Below the pieces are notes generated by a model. It was not told where the DNA came from, searched no databases, and saw only the letters and a program-made list of their open reading frames with translations. This document shows, one piece after another, positions 8,578 to 18,602 of a DNA stretch of 64,000 nucleotides; within the stretch, counting starts at the first letter, position 1, and the number at the start of each line of letters is the position of its first letter. The stretch is from Streptomyces sp. NBC_01471 (GTDB lineage Bacteria > Actinomycetota > Actinomycetes > Streptomycetales > Streptomycetaceae), in contig NZ_CP109450.1 of NCBI RefSeq assembly GCF_041438865.1, forward strand, positions 1,178,001 through 1,242,000. The letters are read 5' to 3'. The position numbers and the translations under genes are program-made.

Positions 8578-8635
8578 GAGCCGCGACGCCGGTGTCCTCC
8601 GGTCCAAGGGTCCGGAGGCACCGGTGTCGCGGCTC
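8578..8635. terminator. Long bidirectional terminator hairpin
   Basis: A stem of about 24 bp, with one mismatch and one bulge: GAGCCGCGAC/GTCGCGGCTC at the base and CCTCCGG/CCGGAGG at the tip. It separates the convergent PTH2-like and darcynin genes. Confidence 0.8.
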
Positions 8636-8645
8636 GTGCCGTATA

Positions 8646-9011
8646 TCAGGTGCTGACGGTCGCGACGGGGTCGATGCCGTAGGTGCGGGCATAGCCGTTC
8701 TCGGTGCCGACGAGGAGGTCGACGACCTCGAAGTAGCGGTCCCAGAACGGCGTTTCGCGCAGCGCGTCGATGAGGAGCTGGTAGGCGCCGTGGTCGTCGG
8801 CCTCCCAGACCCAGACGTCGGTGACGCGGGTGGAGTAGAACTCCGTGTCGTAGAAACGCGACCGGACGCCGGTGGTCCTGGCCTCGATCGCGGGGACGAC
8901 CCGGGTGGCGAAAGCGTCCACCCGTTCCTGGGGGGTCATGGCGAGCCACTCGGGGGTGGTCTTGACGAGCAGGAACGCGGTGACCGGGGGCGTGGTTTTC
9001 TCAGCGGGCAT
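8646..9011 (-). CDS. Darcynin-family protein
   Basis: About 121 residues from the ATG at 9011. The body ([20 protein letters not shown], then [19 protein letters not shown] and [18 protein letters not shown]) matches the darcynin family, a small domain of unknown function that looks like a dimeric alpha/beta-barrel monooxygenase fold. A longer start at 9152 would add a repetitive Met/Ala/Pro-rich leader and overlap the upstream NmrA gene by 35 bp; GGAG 9 bases before 9011 favours the shorter form. It follows the NmrA gene on the same strand, under an adjacent LysR regulator. Confidence 0.75.
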   Translation of the reverse strand: MPAEKTTPPVTAFLLVKTTPEWLAMTPQERVDAFATRVVPAIEARTTGVRSRFYDTEFYSTRVTDVWVWEADDHGAYQLLIDALRETPFWDRYFEVVDLLVGTENGYARTYGIDPVATVST

Positions 9012-9117
9012 GACGGGCGGCTCCGAAGTGGCGTACGGCTGTGGCGCGGTGGGCATGTTCGCGGTGCGCATGTTCGCGGTGGGGATGTTCTGTTCCGTGA
9101 CGGGTGGTGCTGCGGAT

Positions 9118-10011
9118 TCAGGAGAGGACGGCGGGCTTGAGCGTCCGGGCACACCACTCCTCGAAGGTGGTGGGGGACGCGGTGTCCGGGGTCCGGACGG
9201 CGCCTGCGTCGAGGCCCTCGTCCTTCGCCCGCTTCATGTCGACGATGCCCTGGGCGAACGCCTGGTTGAGGCCGTAGCCGATGAGGCTGGTGTACAGCTC
9301 GCCGAGCGGCCGGCGTTCGTAGTGGACGGGGCGGCCAAGCTGCTCCGTCATGATGCGGGCCAGGTCGTTGGGTGACAGGTCCTGCGGCCCGAGCACCGGG
9401 ACGCTGTCGCTGCCGGTCCACGTACGTTCCAGGAGCAGGGCGGCGGCAGCCGCCGCGATGTCGGCGACGGCGACGAGGGGAGCCCTGCGGTCCGCGGCGA
9501 CGGCGTCGGTGAAGACGCCCTTCTCGCGGATCGAGTCGGCCTCCTCCAGGACGTTCTCGAAGAAGGACGGGTTGGCCAGGCCCCGGTAAGCCACACCGGT
9601 GCCTGCGATGAGGTCGTCCATGGCGAGGGACGCGCTGACAAGCCCCGCCCGTGCGGCGACCGGCGTGCCCCGGCCGAGCGCGGAGACGCCGACTACATGG
9701 CCCACGCCGTGGGCGGTGAGTGCCTTCGCCGCAGGCTGCGTGAAGCCGCAGTAGGCCTCCTCCGGGGTCAGGGAGGCGTCCGGGGGGACGAGCCAGAACA
9801 CCGCGTCCGCGCCGTCGAAGGCCCGGTCGACCACCTCGGGGTCGCCGTGCGAGCCGGTGATCACTTCGACGCGTTCCCGTACCGCGTCGGGGAGCCGTGC
9901 GGGGTCGCGCACGACCACGCGCAACGCCTCGTCGCGGGCGGGAGCGGAATCCAGGAGCAGGGGCAGCAGGTGACGGCCGATGTTCCCGGTGGGAGCAGTG
10001 ATGACGATCAT
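9118..10011 (-). CDS. NmrA-like NAD(P)-binding atypical SDR
   Basis: 297 residues. N-terminal Rossmann start [15 protein letters not shown] with the NmrA/QOR2-type TGNIG loop, then [25 protein letters not shown] and a helical C-terminus ending [12 protein letters not shown]. There is no YxxxK catalytic pair, so it may be a redox sensor or an atypical reductase. It is divergent from a LysR regulator (112 bp), the classic layout of a LysR-controlled target, and probably co-transcribed with the darcynin gene. Confidence 0.88.
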   Translation of the reverse strand: MIVITAPTGNIGRHLLPLLLDSAPARDEALRVVVRDPARLPDAVRERVEVITGSHGDPEVVDRAFDGADAVFWLVPPDASLTPEEAYCGFTQPAAKALTAHGVGHVVGVSALGRGTPVAARAGLVSASLAMDDLIAGTGVAYRGLANPSFFENVLEEADSIREKGVFTDAVAADRRAPLVAVADIAAAAAALLLERTWTGSDSVPVLGPQDLSPNDLARIMTEQLGRPVHYERRPLGELYTSLIGYGLNQAFAQGIVDMKRAKDEGLDAGAVRTPDTASPTTFEEWCARTLKPAVLS

Positions 10012-10069
10012 GAAAACCTCAAGGGTCGTGCCGGATCGGTACGTCCCTCATCCTGCGGAGACCTCAGTG

Positions 10070-10084
10070 TTGCCACAATGGGAA
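10070..10084. promoter_or_regulatory. Candidate LysR-type dyad between NmrA gene and regulator
   Basis: TTGCC-N5-GGGAA is an imperfect interrupted dyad in the 112-bp divergent intergenic region, where an autoregulating LysR protein would be expected to bind. Weak evidence from the sequence alone. Confidence 0.3.
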
Positions 10085-10123
10085 CTTCAGCACGGGGTCA
10101 TTGCCTGAAATGGAATTACGCCC

Positions 10124-11074
10124 ATGAGCAGCACTCCAGAGCCTGTCATCGACGCCAATCTCGCCGTCGCACTGGACGCTCTGCTGGCCGAGCAGAGCGT
10201 CACCCGCGCCGCCGCCCGCCTGCACACGTCCCCCGCGGCGATGAGCCGCACCCTCGCCCGTCTCCGGCGCGTCCTCCAGGACCCCCTCCTGGTCCGGGCC
10301 GGCCAGACCATGGTCCCCACTCCTCGCGCGCAGGCCCTGCGCGACGAGGCCGCCGCGGTGGTGCGCAGTCTCGGCGCGCTGCTCGCGCCCGGCACCGGTG
10401 TGGACCCCGCCGTCCTGCGCGGCACCTTCACCGTCCAGGCGGCCGACCTGGTCGGCGCGGCGCTGGCGCCCGGGCTGCTGCGGCTGGCCCGTCAGGAGGC
10501 GCCGGGGGTTTCGCTGCGGTTCCTGGCCGAGGAACTGGAAGCGGGACAGGCCCTCCGTGACGGCCGGATCGACCTGGAGGTCGGATCCATCGACCACGTC
10601 GACCCGGAGACCCGGGTCGAGGAACTGGTGACCCTCCGGATGGCGGCGGCCGTCCGGCCCGGCCACCCCCTCACCGAAGGCGCCGCCCTGACACCGGACC
10701 GGCTGGCCGCCGCCGAACACGTCGTGGTGAGCCGCCGCGGCAGGTTCAGCGGCCCCCTGGACACCGCGCTGGCCGAGCGGAACCTCCGCCGTCGGGTCAG
10801 TGTCGTCCTCCCCAGCCATATGACCGCGATGGCCCTGGCCGCCCGCAGCGATGTGGTGTGCCTGGTCCCCACCGCGCTGCCCGGGGGCGCACGTTCCCCC
10901 CTGACCGACGTCGCCACCACCCTCGGCCTGGTCCTCCTCGACATTCCCCTGCCCCTGCCGCCGCTCACCGTCGGTATCGCGTGGCACCCCCGTCAGGCGG
11001 CCGACGGGGGCCACCACTGGCTCCGCGACGCCGTCCGCCGGACTCTTCGCGCTCCCGGGAACCCGGGCACCTGA
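10124..11074 (+). CDS. LysR-family transcriptional regulator
   Basis: 316 residues. The N-terminal winged helix (about 10-68) reads VALDALLAEQSVTRAAARLH then SPAAMSRTLARLRRVLQDPL, a standard LysR helix-turn-helix; the rest is the periplasmic-binding-like effector domain (90-305). ATG at 10124 has no strong ribosome site. It is divergent from the NmrA/darcynin pair, which I infer to be its target. The effector is unknown. Confidence 0.93.
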   Translation: MSSTPEPVIDANLAVALDALLAEQSVTRAAARLHTSPAAMSRTLARLRRVLQDPLLVRAGQTMVPTPRAQALRDEAAAVVRSLGALLAPGTGVDPAVLRGTFTVQAADLVGAALAPGLLRLARQEAPGVSLRFLAEELEAGQALRDGRIDLEVGSIDHVDPETRVEELVTLRMAAAVRPGHPLTEGAALTPDRLAAAEHVVVSRRGRFSGPLDTALAERNLRRRVSVVLPSHMTAMALAARSDVVCLVPTALPGGARSPLTDVATTLGLVLLDIPLPLPPLTVGIAWHPRQAADGGHHWLRDAVRRTLRAPGNPGT

Positions 11075-11194
11075 CGTGGGCCCGGTGGCACCGACGCCGT
11101 TCCCGGCGGCGGAGGGAGTGCCGTGAAGGCGCCCCTCCTCCGCTGCCAGGGCCTGTGCCGTCGCCAGGACCTCAAGGGCTGTCGCGGGGAAAGC

Positions 11195-11401
11195 TCACCC
11201 GCCGCCGGACTGCAGGTCGGGTGCGTCGGGGTCGGCGGACTTGCGGGGCCGGATCGAGGTGTCCGACTTCGCGTCGCCGGTGCCGGACGGCCGGTCCGAA
11301 GGGCCACCGGAAGGGTGCGCCGACCCGGTGTCACGTGACCCCTTCGCGCCCCGCTCGGCCTGCGGTTCTTCCTTGCGCTCCGCGTCTGGTGCACTGGCCA
11401 T
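11195..11401 (-). CDS. Small hydrophilic disordered protein
   Basis: 68 residues, ATG at 11401, with a weak purine-rich stretch upstream (GGGAAGTGGG). Composition is almost entirely Ser, Gly, Asp, Lys, Arg, Pro and Glu, with no Cys and almost no large hydrophobics, so it is predicted to be disordered. It is divergent from the DUF692 gene. Coding status is moderate: third-position GC is high, but a low-complexity frame can look this way by chance. Confidence 0.45.
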   Translation of the reverse strand: MASAPDAERKEEPQAERGAKGSRDTGSAHPSGGPSDRPSGTGDAKSDTSIRPRKSADPDAPDLQSGGG

Positions 11402-11580
11402 GAGATCCCACTTCCCTGCTCATGTCGTCGCTCTCCATGGTCTCCCCGGCCGCCGACGCCCGCACCTGGGCCCGGGAACCTCAAATAAAGCTCTGAACGT
11501 CCCACCGGGTGGATTCACCGCGGCGCCGCGGGGTCATCACCCCCGCACGTGCCGCGGAAGCGGCGACGGAGGGGGACACC

Positions 11581-12984
11581 ATGGAGAAGCTGGGAACCGG
11601 GATCGGATGGCGGCCGGAGATCGCCACGGCGGTGGAGGAGCTGCCGGGCATCGACTGGGTCGAGGTGGTCGCGGAGAACCTCTGCCCCGGCCATCTCCCG
11701 GACTCCCTGCTGCGGCTGCGTGAGCGCGGCGTGACGGTGGTTCCGCACGGGGTCTCCCTGGGTGTCGGCGGCGCCGAACTCCCGGCCGCCGACCGGCTCG
11801 CAGCGCTGGCCGAGCGGGCCCTTCTGCTGGAGTCGCCGCTGATCACGGAGCACATCGCGTTCGTCAGGGCCGGGGGGCCGCTCACCGCGTCCCCCGGTCT
11901 GGAGGCCGGCCATCTGCTGCCCGTCCCGCGCACCTGGGACGCGCTGCACGTGCTGTGCGAGAACGTCCGCGTGGCCCAGGACGCCCTGCCCGTCCCGCTC
12001 GCCCTGGAGAACATCGCCGCGCTGATCTCCTGGCCGGACGAGGAGCTGACGGAGGGACAGTTCCTGGCGGAACTGGTGGAGCGTACGGGCGTACGGCTGC
12101 TGATCGACGTGGCCAACCTCCACACCAACCACGTGAACCGCGGCGAGGACCCCGCCACCGCCCTGGACGAACTCCCGGTGGAGGCCATCGCGTACGTCCA
12201 CGTCGCGGGCGGCGTCGAGAAGGACGGCGTCTGGCACGACACCCATGCCCACCCGGTGACCGCGCCGGTCCTCGACGTGCTGGCGCAGTTGCGCGACCGG
12301 GTGGACCCGCCGGGTGTGCTGCTGGAGCGGGACGACGACTTCCCGCCCGCGGCGGAACTGGCCGGTGAACTGTCCGCGATACGGAAGACCCTGGGCGCCC
12401 GGGAGGCAGTGACCGTCCGGGAAGCGGTCACGGCACGAAAGGCCGGGGCCGGGGCCGGGGCCGTACGGAAATCGGTCACGGCACGGGAGAGTGTGACCCC
12501 CGGCGGCCGGGAGACACCCGCACAGCGCCCGTCGGCGCCGACCGCGGCACCGGCGCCCGCTTCCACCACCGAGTCCCGGCAGCGGCTGGCCCTCGCGGAG
12601 ACCGCGCTGCTCTCGGCGCTGGTCGCGGGCACCCCCTCGCCCGAGGGGTTCGACACCCGGCGCCTGAGCGTCCAGAGCCGCGCGCTGGCCGCCAAGCGCG
12701 CCGACGTCGTGTCGCAGGTCGCCCCGGAGCTGCCCGCCCTGCTCGGCGCCGAGTACCGGCCGGCGTTCCTGGCGTACGCCAAGTCCCGCCCGATGAGCGG
12801 AGGTTACCGGCGCGACGCGCTCGGCTTCGCGGAGCAGCTGCTGCGCGCCGGACAGCCCGCCGATGCCGCGGCCCGGCGCCGGCTCGCTCTCTGGTGGCAG
12901 GAGCGGTCGGCCCCGCGCCGGCCGACCAGGGCGGCCAGGTTCGCCCGCGCGGCCCGCACCCGGCTCAGCCGCGCGTACCGGTGA
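11581..12984 (+). CDS. DUF692/MNIO-family protein with fused C-terminal helical domain
   Basis: 467 residues from the ATG at 11581 behind GGAGGGGG. Residues 1-270 are a DUF692 TIM barrel, the family of multinuclear non-heme iron oxygenases (MbnB and relatives) that modify ribosomal peptides. Candidate metal ligands lie in [49 protein letters not shown] and HDTHAHPV. A Pro/Ala/Thr linker (about 275-335) leads to a helical domain (340-467, [21 protein letters not shown] onward) like the partner domain often encoded by a separate gene; I recall S. coelicolor SCO6045 having the same architecture. No obvious precursor peptide is encoded beside it, so the substrate is unknown. Confidence 0.88.
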   Translation: MEKLGTGIGWRPEIATAVEELPGIDWVEVVAENLCPGHLPDSLLRLRERGVTVVPHGVSLGVGGAELPAADRLAALAERALLLESPLITEHIAFVRAGGPLTASPGLEAGHLLPVPRTWDALHVLCENVRVAQDALPVPLALENIAALISWPDEELTEGQFLAELVERTGVRLLIDVANLHTNHVNRGEDPATALDELPVEAIAYVHVAGGVEKDGVWHDTHAHPVTAPVLDVLAQLRDRVDPPGVLLERDDDFPPAAELAGELSAIRKTLGAREAVTVREAVTARKAGAGAGAVRKSVTARESVTPGGRETPAQRPSAPTAAPAPASTTESRQRLALAETALLSALVAGTPSPEGFDTRRLSVQSRALAAKRADVVSQVAPELPALLGAEYRPAFLAYAKSRPMSGGYRRDALGFAEQLLRAGQPADAAARRRLALWWQERSAPRRPTRAARFARAARTRLSRAYR

Positions 12985-13007
12985 CTGCCGGCGCGTCGGT
13001 CACCGGT
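12977..13007 (+). terminator. Hairpin overlapping the DUF692 stop codon
   Basis: ACCGGTGAC (12977-12985) pairs with GTCACCGGT (12999-13007) across 13 bases. The first arm includes the TGA stop. Confidence 0.4.
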
Positions 13008-13107
13008 CAGCGGGGTCAATGACACCGACACTGCCGAGCGGTCCTTTACAACATCGACTGCCGGACGAATTATCCCTTTTATTCAGCAGCTGTACGAAGG
13101 GATCCCG

Positions 13108-14766
13108 ATGAAGGCAGTGGCGCTGTACGGAACGGCCGGCGTTCTGGTGCTGTCCGGGCTGGCCGCCCTGGCCGCGGCGCCGCCCGGCAGCACGGATGCC
13201 CCGGGCACGTACACGGGCGGCACGTACACGGACGACGGCGGGTCGGCCACGGCTCCGGGCACCGGAGCGGCCGAGGCGGCGGGCACCCTGACCGCCGCGG
13301 CCCGCGCGGCCGCCACGGGGATCGCCTTCGGCACCTGCCCGAAGAGCGAGTCGCTGCCCGCGTCCGTGCGGTGCGGCAGCGTCCGGGTCCCGCTCGACTA
13401 CGCCCGGCCGGACGGCGCGCAGATCTCCCTGACCGTCAGCAGGGCGCACGCCACCGGCAAGTCCGCCGACCACCAGGGCGCGCTGATCTACAACCCGGGC
13501 GGCCCCGGCGCCTCCAGCATGTTCTTCCCGATGGCGACCGCGGTACCGGTGTGGAAGCCGCTGGCCGCCGCGTACGACCTGGTGGGGTACGCGCCGCGCG
13601 GGGTCGGGCGCTCGGCGCCGCTCTCCTGCCAGGATCCCGCCGAGTACGCGAAGCCGGCGACGACGGCCCCGATCTACCCGTCGGAGGCGTTCAAGCAGAA
13701 GAAGATCGCTCAGGCGAAGGCCTACGCCCAGGGCTGCGCCCGCCGGGCGGGTGCGGCCCTGCGGCAGTACAACTCGCTGAACAACGCCCGGGACCTGGAT
13801 GTGCTGCGGGCCGCGCTGGGCGAGCGGAAGCTGACCTTCATGGGCGCCTCCTACGGCACGTACTTCGGTGCGGTCTACGCCACGCTCTTCCCCTCGCACG
13901 TACGCCGGATGGTCTTCGACTCGGCGGTCGACCCGGATCCCGCCAAGATCTGGTACCGCGACAACCTCGACCAGTCGCTCGCCTTCGAGCGGCGCTGGAC
14001 GGACTTCCGCACCTGGGTGGCGCACCACGACAAGACGTACCACCTGGGGGCCGACGCTTCGGACGTGCTGGCCAGTTACGAGACGGCGCGGGCCCGGCTC
14101 GCGGACAGGCCGGCGGGCGGCGTCGGCCCCGCACAGCTGCAGAGCGCCTTTCTCCAGGCCGGTTACTACGACGACGTCTGGCCGGCCGACGCCCGGGCGC
14201 TCGCGCGGTACCTCCAGGGCGACCCGAAGCCGCTGATCAAGCTGGCCGCACCGAACCCGGCGGCGGCGAAGGCGGAGGAGAACGGCACGGCGGTCTACAC
14301 GGCCGTCGAGTGCAACGACGCGGACTGGCCGGGCGACTGGCAGGTCTGGGACACGGACAACACCGCGCTGGCGCGCCGGGCGCCCTTCGAGACCTGGGAC
14401 AACGTCTGGATGAATCTGCCCTGCGCCTACTGGCCCGCACCTCGGCAGAAGCCGCTCGATGTCCGCAGCTCCGACGGGGCGCTGCCGCCGACGCTGATCC
14501 TGGCCGCCGAGCGGGACGCCGCCACCCCCTACCCGGGCGCGCTGGAGCTGCAGCGGCGGCTGCGGGGGTCGGTGCTGATCACGGAGAAGGGCGCGGGTAC
14601 GCACGGCATCGGCGGCGGCCCCAACACGTGCGTCAACACGTATCTGGACGACTACCTGCTGACGGGGCGGACGCCGGTGCGGCGCGCGTCATGCGCGCCG
14701 CACCCGCTGCCGGACCCGGTGTCGCTGGAGAAGCGGACGCTGCCGAGGCCGCGGCCCGCTCTCTGA
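13108..14766 (+). CDS. Secreted S33-family alpha/beta-hydrolase (tripeptidyl aminopeptidase-like)
   Basis: 552 residues. The N-terminus has a Sec signal (MKAVALYGTAGVLVLSGLAA) ending near residue 25, then a Gly/Thr/Ala-rich linker. The hydrolase domain shows the oxyanion motif YNPGGPGAS, the nucleophile elbow FMGASYGTYFG with Ser248, the acid region LILAAERDAATPY and the catalytic His in AGTHGIGGG. This is the mycelium-associated tripeptidyl aminopeptidase/SlpD-E group of Streptomyces, which removes tripeptides from secreted proteins. ATG at 13108 follows AAGGGA. It reads convergently into hemQ with 30 bp between. Confidence 0.93.
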   Translation: MKAVALYGTAGVLVLSGLAALAAAPPGSTDAPGTYTGGTYTDDGGSATAPGTGAAEAAGTLTAAARAAATGIAFGTCPKSESLPASVRCGSVRVPLDYARPDGAQISLTVSRAHATGKSADHQGALIYNPGGPGASSMFFPMATAVPVWKPLAAAYDLVGYAPRGVGRSAPLSCQDPAEYAKPATTAPIYPSEAFKQKKIAQAKAYAQGCARRAGAALRQYNSLNNARDLDVLRAALGERKLTFMGASYGTYFGAVYATLFPSHVRRMVFDSAVDPDPAKIWYRDNLDQSLAFERRWTDFRTWVAHHDKTYHLGADASDVLASYETARARLADRPAGGVGPAQLQSAFLQAGYYDDVWPADARALARYLQGDPKPLIKLAAPNPAAAKAEENGTAVYTAVECNDADWPGDWQVWDTDNTALARRAPFETWDNVWMNLPCAYWPAPRQKPLDVRSSDGALPPTLILAAERDAATPYPGALELQRRLRGSVLITEKGAGTHGIGGGPNTCVNTYLDDYLLTGRTPVRRASCAPHPLPDPVSLEKRTLPRPRPAL

Positions 14767-14796
14767 TCTTCCGGGTCATGGACGACCGGGTCCGCC

Positions 14797-15534
14797 TCAG
14801 GCGAGCCCGGCCACCAGGTCGGCCACCGACTTGCGCCGGCCGGTGAAGAAGGGGACCTCTTCGCGGACGTGCATCCGCGTCTCGGAGCCCCGCAGATGAC
14901 GCATCAGGTCGACGATGCGGTACAGCTCGTCGGCCTCGAAGGCCAGCAGCCACTCGTAGTCGCCGAGCGAGAACGACGCGACCGTGTTGGCCCGCACGTC
15001 CGGGTAGCCGCGCGCCATCTTCCCGTGCTCGGCGAGCATCCTGCGGCGGTCCTCGTCGGCCAGCAGGTACCAGTCGTAGGAGCGCACGAAGGGGTACACC
15101 GAGACGTAGTCGCGGGGAGTCTCGTCGGCGAGGAACGCCGGGATGTGCGACTTGTTGAACTCGGCGGGGCGGTGCAGCGCCATGTTCGACCAGACCGGCT
15201 CCAGGGCGCGGCCGAGGCGGGTGCGGCGGAAGAGGTTGTACGCGGTCTGCAGCTCGTCCGCGGTCTCCGCGTGCCACCAGACCATCACGTCGGCGTCGGC
15301 ACGCAGCCCGGAGACGTCGTACGTGCCGCGGACGGTGATGTCCTTGGCGGCGAGCTGGTCGAACAGTTCCTGGACCTCACCGGCCACCGCGGCGCGGTCG
15401 GTGTCGCCGGGGAGCACGTCGCGCAGCTTGAAGACGGACCACAGCGTGTAGCGCACGACCTCGTTGAGGTCCTTGGCCTTCTTGCCCGCGTTCGGGGCCT
15501 TGGGGGACGTCACGGTCTCCGGAGCATCAGTCAT
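14797..15534 (-). CDS. hemQ: Coproheme decarboxylase HemQ
   Basis: 245 residues from the ATG at 15534. Chlorite-dismutase fold without the chlorite-active distal Arg context; [60 protein letters not shown] and [12 protein letters not shown] (proximal His region) are the hallmarks of actinobacterial HemQ. It converts coproheme to heme b in the coproporphyrin-dependent pathway. It starts 4 bp after the hemY stop, so the two are one transcription unit. Confidence 0.96.
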   Translation of the reverse strand: MTDAPETVTSPKAPNAGKKAKDLNEVVRYTLWSVFKLRDVLPGDTDRAAVAGEVQELFDQLAAKDITVRGTYDVSGLRADADVMVWWHAETADELQTAYNLFRRTRLGRALEPVWSNMALHRPAEFNKSHIPAFLADETPRDYVSVYPFVRSYDWYLLADEDRRRMLAEHGKMARGYPDVRANTVASFSLGDYEWLLAFEADELYRIVDLMRHLRGSETRMHVREEVPFFTGRRKSVADLVAGLA

Positions 15535-15538
15535 GCCG

Positions 15539-16960
15539 CTATTCTCCCGCGCCGCCGGTGGTGCCCGACGCCAGGGTTGCTGTGATCTCCTTCGCAGCCC
15601 GCTCGGCGCCGGCGACACAGGCCGGAATGCCCACCCCGTCGTAGGCCGCGCCGCAGATCCGCAGACCCGGCAGGGCGGCGACCGCCTCCCGGACCCGGGC
15701 CACCCGCGCGAGGTGTCCGACGGGGTACTGGGGCAGCCCGCCGATCCACCGGGTCACCTCCGTGGCGACCGGTTTCGCCGTGAGCCCGACGGCCTCGCCC
15801 AGGTCGCGCAGCGAGAGGTCCACCAGGTCGGCGTCCTCACGGTGCAGATGGTCCTCGTCGCCGTGGCGGCCGAGCGAGGTCCGCAGCACGACGAGGTCCG
15901 GATCGGCGTCGGACCAGGCCCACTTGCGGCTGGAGAAGGTGGACGCCTTGATGGAGTGGCCGTCCACGGGCGGTACGAGGAAGCCCGTGCCGTCGGGGAG
16001 GTTCAGCTCCGTCCGGCGGAAGGCCAGGGTGACGAGCGACATCGAGGCGTACTCGACGGCGGCCAGCTCGGCGGAGGCGGCGGGCGCCTCACCCGCCAGC
16101 AGCGCGGAGGCCGCCCAGGCCGGTACGGCGAGCACCACGGCGTCGGCCTCGATGTGGCGGCCGCCGTCCTGCCCTCCGGTACGGATCAGCCAGCCGCCCG
16201 GGGTGCGCCGCAGCTCCAGCGCGGGCCGGTGCAGCAGGACTTCGCCGCCCCGGGCGCGGACCGCGTCGGCCACGGCAGGCGGAAGGGTGCCGATGCCGCC
16301 GTCGAGTCCCATGAAGACGGGGCCGGAGGCGGGGGTGACGCGTTGCTGCACCGAACGCACGGCGGCGCCCAGCGTGGGATGCGTGCGTGCGGCCTCGTAC
16401 AGCGCGGGGACCGCCGCACGCATCGAGGTGCGGTAGACGTCGCCCGCGTAGACCCCGCCGAGCAGCGGCTCGACGAGCCGGTCGACGACCTCGCGGCCCA
16501 TCCGGGCGGCCACGTACTCGCCGAGTGCGATGTCCTCGCCGATCTCGGTGGGCGGCAGTTCGGCGTCCCGGCCGATCCGGCGCAGCCCCTCGTCGGAGAG
16601 CACACCGCCGAGCCCGCCCGCCCCGGCCGGTACGCCCATGACATGGCCCGTGGGCATGGGGGTCAGTGCGCCCCTGTTCCAGAGGGCGGCTCCGCTCGTG
16701 GCCGGCGGCTGGAGCGCGTCCCCCAGACCGGCCTCGCGTGCGAGGGCCACCGCCTCGGGGCGCCGGGCGAGCATCGACTCGGCGCCGAGGTCGACCCGTA
16801 CGCCCTCGATCTCACCCGCGTGGAGTTTGCCGCCGACCCGGCCCGCCCCCTCCAGGACCGTCACCCGGGCCCCGGTGCCGGCCAGCCGGTGCGCTGCCGC
16901 GAGACCCGAGATCCCGCCTCCGATGACGACGACATGGGCCGCACGCGTGTCCGCATTCAT
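15539..16960 (-). CDS. hemY: Coproporphyrinogen III oxidase (HemY/CgoX)
   Basis: 473 residues. N-terminal FAD-binding motif [17 protein letters not shown], then [16 protein letters not shown] and the C-terminal FAD contact [17 protein letters not shown]. In Gram-positive bacteria this protoporphyrinogen-oxidase relative oxidises coproporphyrinogen III to coproporphyrin III. Pairing with hemQ supports that role. ATG at 16960 follows GAGAGTGGGGG. Ferrochelatase is not in the window. Confidence 0.95.
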   Translation of the reverse strand: MNADTRAAHVVVIGGGISGLAAAHRLAGTGARVTVLEGAGRVGGKLHAGEIEGVRVDLGAESMLARRPEAVALAREAGLGDALQPPATSGAALWNRGALTPMPTGHVMGVPAGAGGLGGVLSDEGLRRIGRDAELPPTEIGEDIALGEYVAARMGREVVDRLVEPLLGGVYAGDVYRTSMRAAVPALYEAARTHPTLGAAVRSVQQRVTPASGPVFMGLDGGIGTLPPAVADAVRARGGEVLLHRPALELRRTPGGWLIRTGGQDGGRHIEADAVVLAVPAWAASALLAGEAPAASAELAAVEYASMSLVTLAFRRTELNLPDGTGFLVPPVDGHSIKASTFSSRKWAWSDADPDLVVLRTSLGRHGDEDHLHREDADLVDLSLRDLGEAVGLTAKPVATEVTRWIGGLPQYPVGHLARVARVREAVAALPGLRICGAAYDGVGIPACVAGAERAAKEITATLASGTTGGAGE

Positions 16961-17156
16961 GCCCCCACTCTCTCAAATCCTTTCCGCGGCCCGGAGGGGG
17001 CCGTGGTCCGGCGGATCGAGGTGGTGCCGGCGCGACCCGGGGTACGGCGTCCGCACCACGGGGGAATGTTCCGCGTCCCGCACACGTACCTTCGCAGGAG
17101 AGACGGAGCGGGAAGCCCCGCACGAGGAGCGGTAACAAGCCCCGGAGGTACGCGCA

Positions 17157-18542
17157 ATGGCAGCGGAGCGACTGGTGGTCATCGGCGGTGACGCGGCGGG
17201 CATGTCCGCCGCGTCCCAGGCCCGCAGGCTCAGGGGCCCGGAGGAGCTGGAGATCACGGCCTTCGAGCGCGGCCACTTCACCTCGTTCTCCGCGTGCGGC
17301 ATCCCGTACTGGGTGGGCGGCGAGGTCGGCGAGCGGGACGACCTCGTCGCCCGTACCCCCGGCGAGCACCGCGAACGGTCGATCGATCTGCGGATGCGGA
17401 CCGAGGTGACGGAGATCGACGTCGCGGGGCAGCGGGTGCACGCCCGCGACCTGGAATCGGGCGCGGCCGGCTGGACCCCGTACGACAAGCTCGTCATCGC
17501 CACGGGAGCGCGTCCGGTGCGCCCCGCGCTGCCCGGCATCGACGCGCCGGGCGTGCACGGCGTGCAGACGCTGGACGACGGCCAGGCCCTCATCGACACG
17601 CTGCGGACGGCGTCCGGCCGCCGCGCGGTGATCGTCGGGGCCGGGTACATCGGCGTCGAGATGGCGGAGGCGCTGCTGCACCGCGGGTACGAGGTGACGG
17701 TCCTGACCCGCGGCGCCCAGCCGATGTCCACGCTCGACCCGGACATGGGGAAGCTGGTCCACGACGCGATGGACGGCATGGGCATCACCACCGTCACCGG
17801 CGCGGAGGTCACGGCGATCCGCACGGACGAGCGGGGACGGGCCCACGCGGTCGCCACGGACACCGCCGAATACCCGGCCGACGTGGTGGTTCTGGGGATC
17901 GGCGTGGAGCCACAGACGGGTCTCGCGGCCGACGCGGGGCTGCCGCTCGGCGAGTACGGCGGGCTGCTGACCGATCTGTCGATGCGGGTGCGCGGCCACC
18001 GGAACATCTGGGCGGGCGGCGACTGCGTCGAGGTGCTCGACCTGGTCTCCGGCCGGAACCGGCACATCGCGCTCGGCACCCACGCGAACAAGCACGGCCA
18101 GATCATCGGCGCCAACGCCGGCGGCGGATACGGCACGTTTCCCGGTGTCGTCGGCACCGCGGTGAGCAAGGTCTGCGATCTGGAGATCGCCAGGACCGGG
18201 CTGCGGGAGAAGGACGCGGACGCGGCCGGGCTGCGGTACGTCACGGCGACCATCGAGTCGACGAACAGCGCCGGTTACTACCCGGGCGCGGCCCTGATGA
18301 CGGTGAAGATGCTCGCCGAGCTGCGGACCGGGCGGCTCCTCGGCACCCAGATCGTAGGACGGGAGGGCGCCGCGAAGCGGGTGGACATCGCGGCCGTCGC
18401 GCTCACCGCGGGGATGACGGTGGAGCAGATGGTCTCGCTGGACCTGGGGTACGCGCCGCCGTTCTCACCGGTCTGGGACCCGGTGCTGGTCGCCGCGCGG
18501 AAGGCGGTCACCGCGGTGCGCCGGGCGGGCGCGCGGGACTGA
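17157..18542 (+). CDS. Pyridine nucleotide-disulfide oxidoreductase, CoA-disulfide-reductase-like
   Basis: 461 residues. FAD motif LVVIGGDAAGMSAASQARR at the start; Cys47 in SACGIPYWVGG corresponds to the single redox cysteine of CoA-disulfide reductases and NADH oxidases; NAD motif VIVGAGYIGVEMAEAL mid-protein; second FAD motif NIWAGGDCVEV; then the dimerisation domain. It probably reduces CoA-disulfide or another low-molecular-weight disulfide, or acts as an NAD(P)H oxidase. ATG at 17157 has GGAGG 8 bases upstream. It is divergent from hemY and convergent with hemE. Confidence 0.92.
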   Translation: MAAERLVVIGGDAAGMSAASQARRLRGPEELEITAFERGHFTSFSACGIPYWVGGEVGERDDLVARTPGEHRERSIDLRMRTEVTEIDVAGQRVHARDLESGAAGWTPYDKLVIATGARPVRPALPGIDAPGVHGVQTLDDGQALIDTLRTASGRRAVIVGAGYIGVEMAEALLHRGYEVTVLTRGAQPMSTLDPDMGKLVHDAMDGMGITTVTGAEVTAIRTDERGRAHAVATDTAEYPADVVVLGIGVEPQTGLAADAGLPLGEYGGLLTDLSMRVRGHRNIWAGGDCVEVLDLVSGRNRHIALGTHANKHGQIIGANAGGGYGTFPGVVGTAVSKVCDLEIARTGLREKDADAAGLRYVTATIESTNSAGYYPGAALMTVKMLAELRTGRLLGTQIVGREGAAKRVDIAAVALTAGMTVEQMVSLDLGYAPPFSPVWDPVLVAARKAVTAVRRAGARD

Positions 18543-18553
18543 CCGTTCACGCC

Positions 18554-18592
18554 CCGGTGCGCCGGACGGTCCGGCCGTCCGGCGCACCGGGA
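18554..18592. terminator. Perfect 17-bp bidirectional terminator
   Basis: CCCGGTGCGCCGGACGG (18554-18570) pairs perfectly with CCGTCCGGCGCACCGGG (18576-18592) across a 5-base loop, between the convergent flavoprotein and hemE genes. Confidence 0.88.
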
Positions 18593-18602
18593 GCGGAGGG
18601 GT

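Noticed and set aside
11123..11338. Annotating the Cys-containing frame beside the DUF692 gene as a gene
   Set aside because: After about 24 codons its codon bias matches an antisense shadow of the opposite ORF; kept as a question in the findings only.
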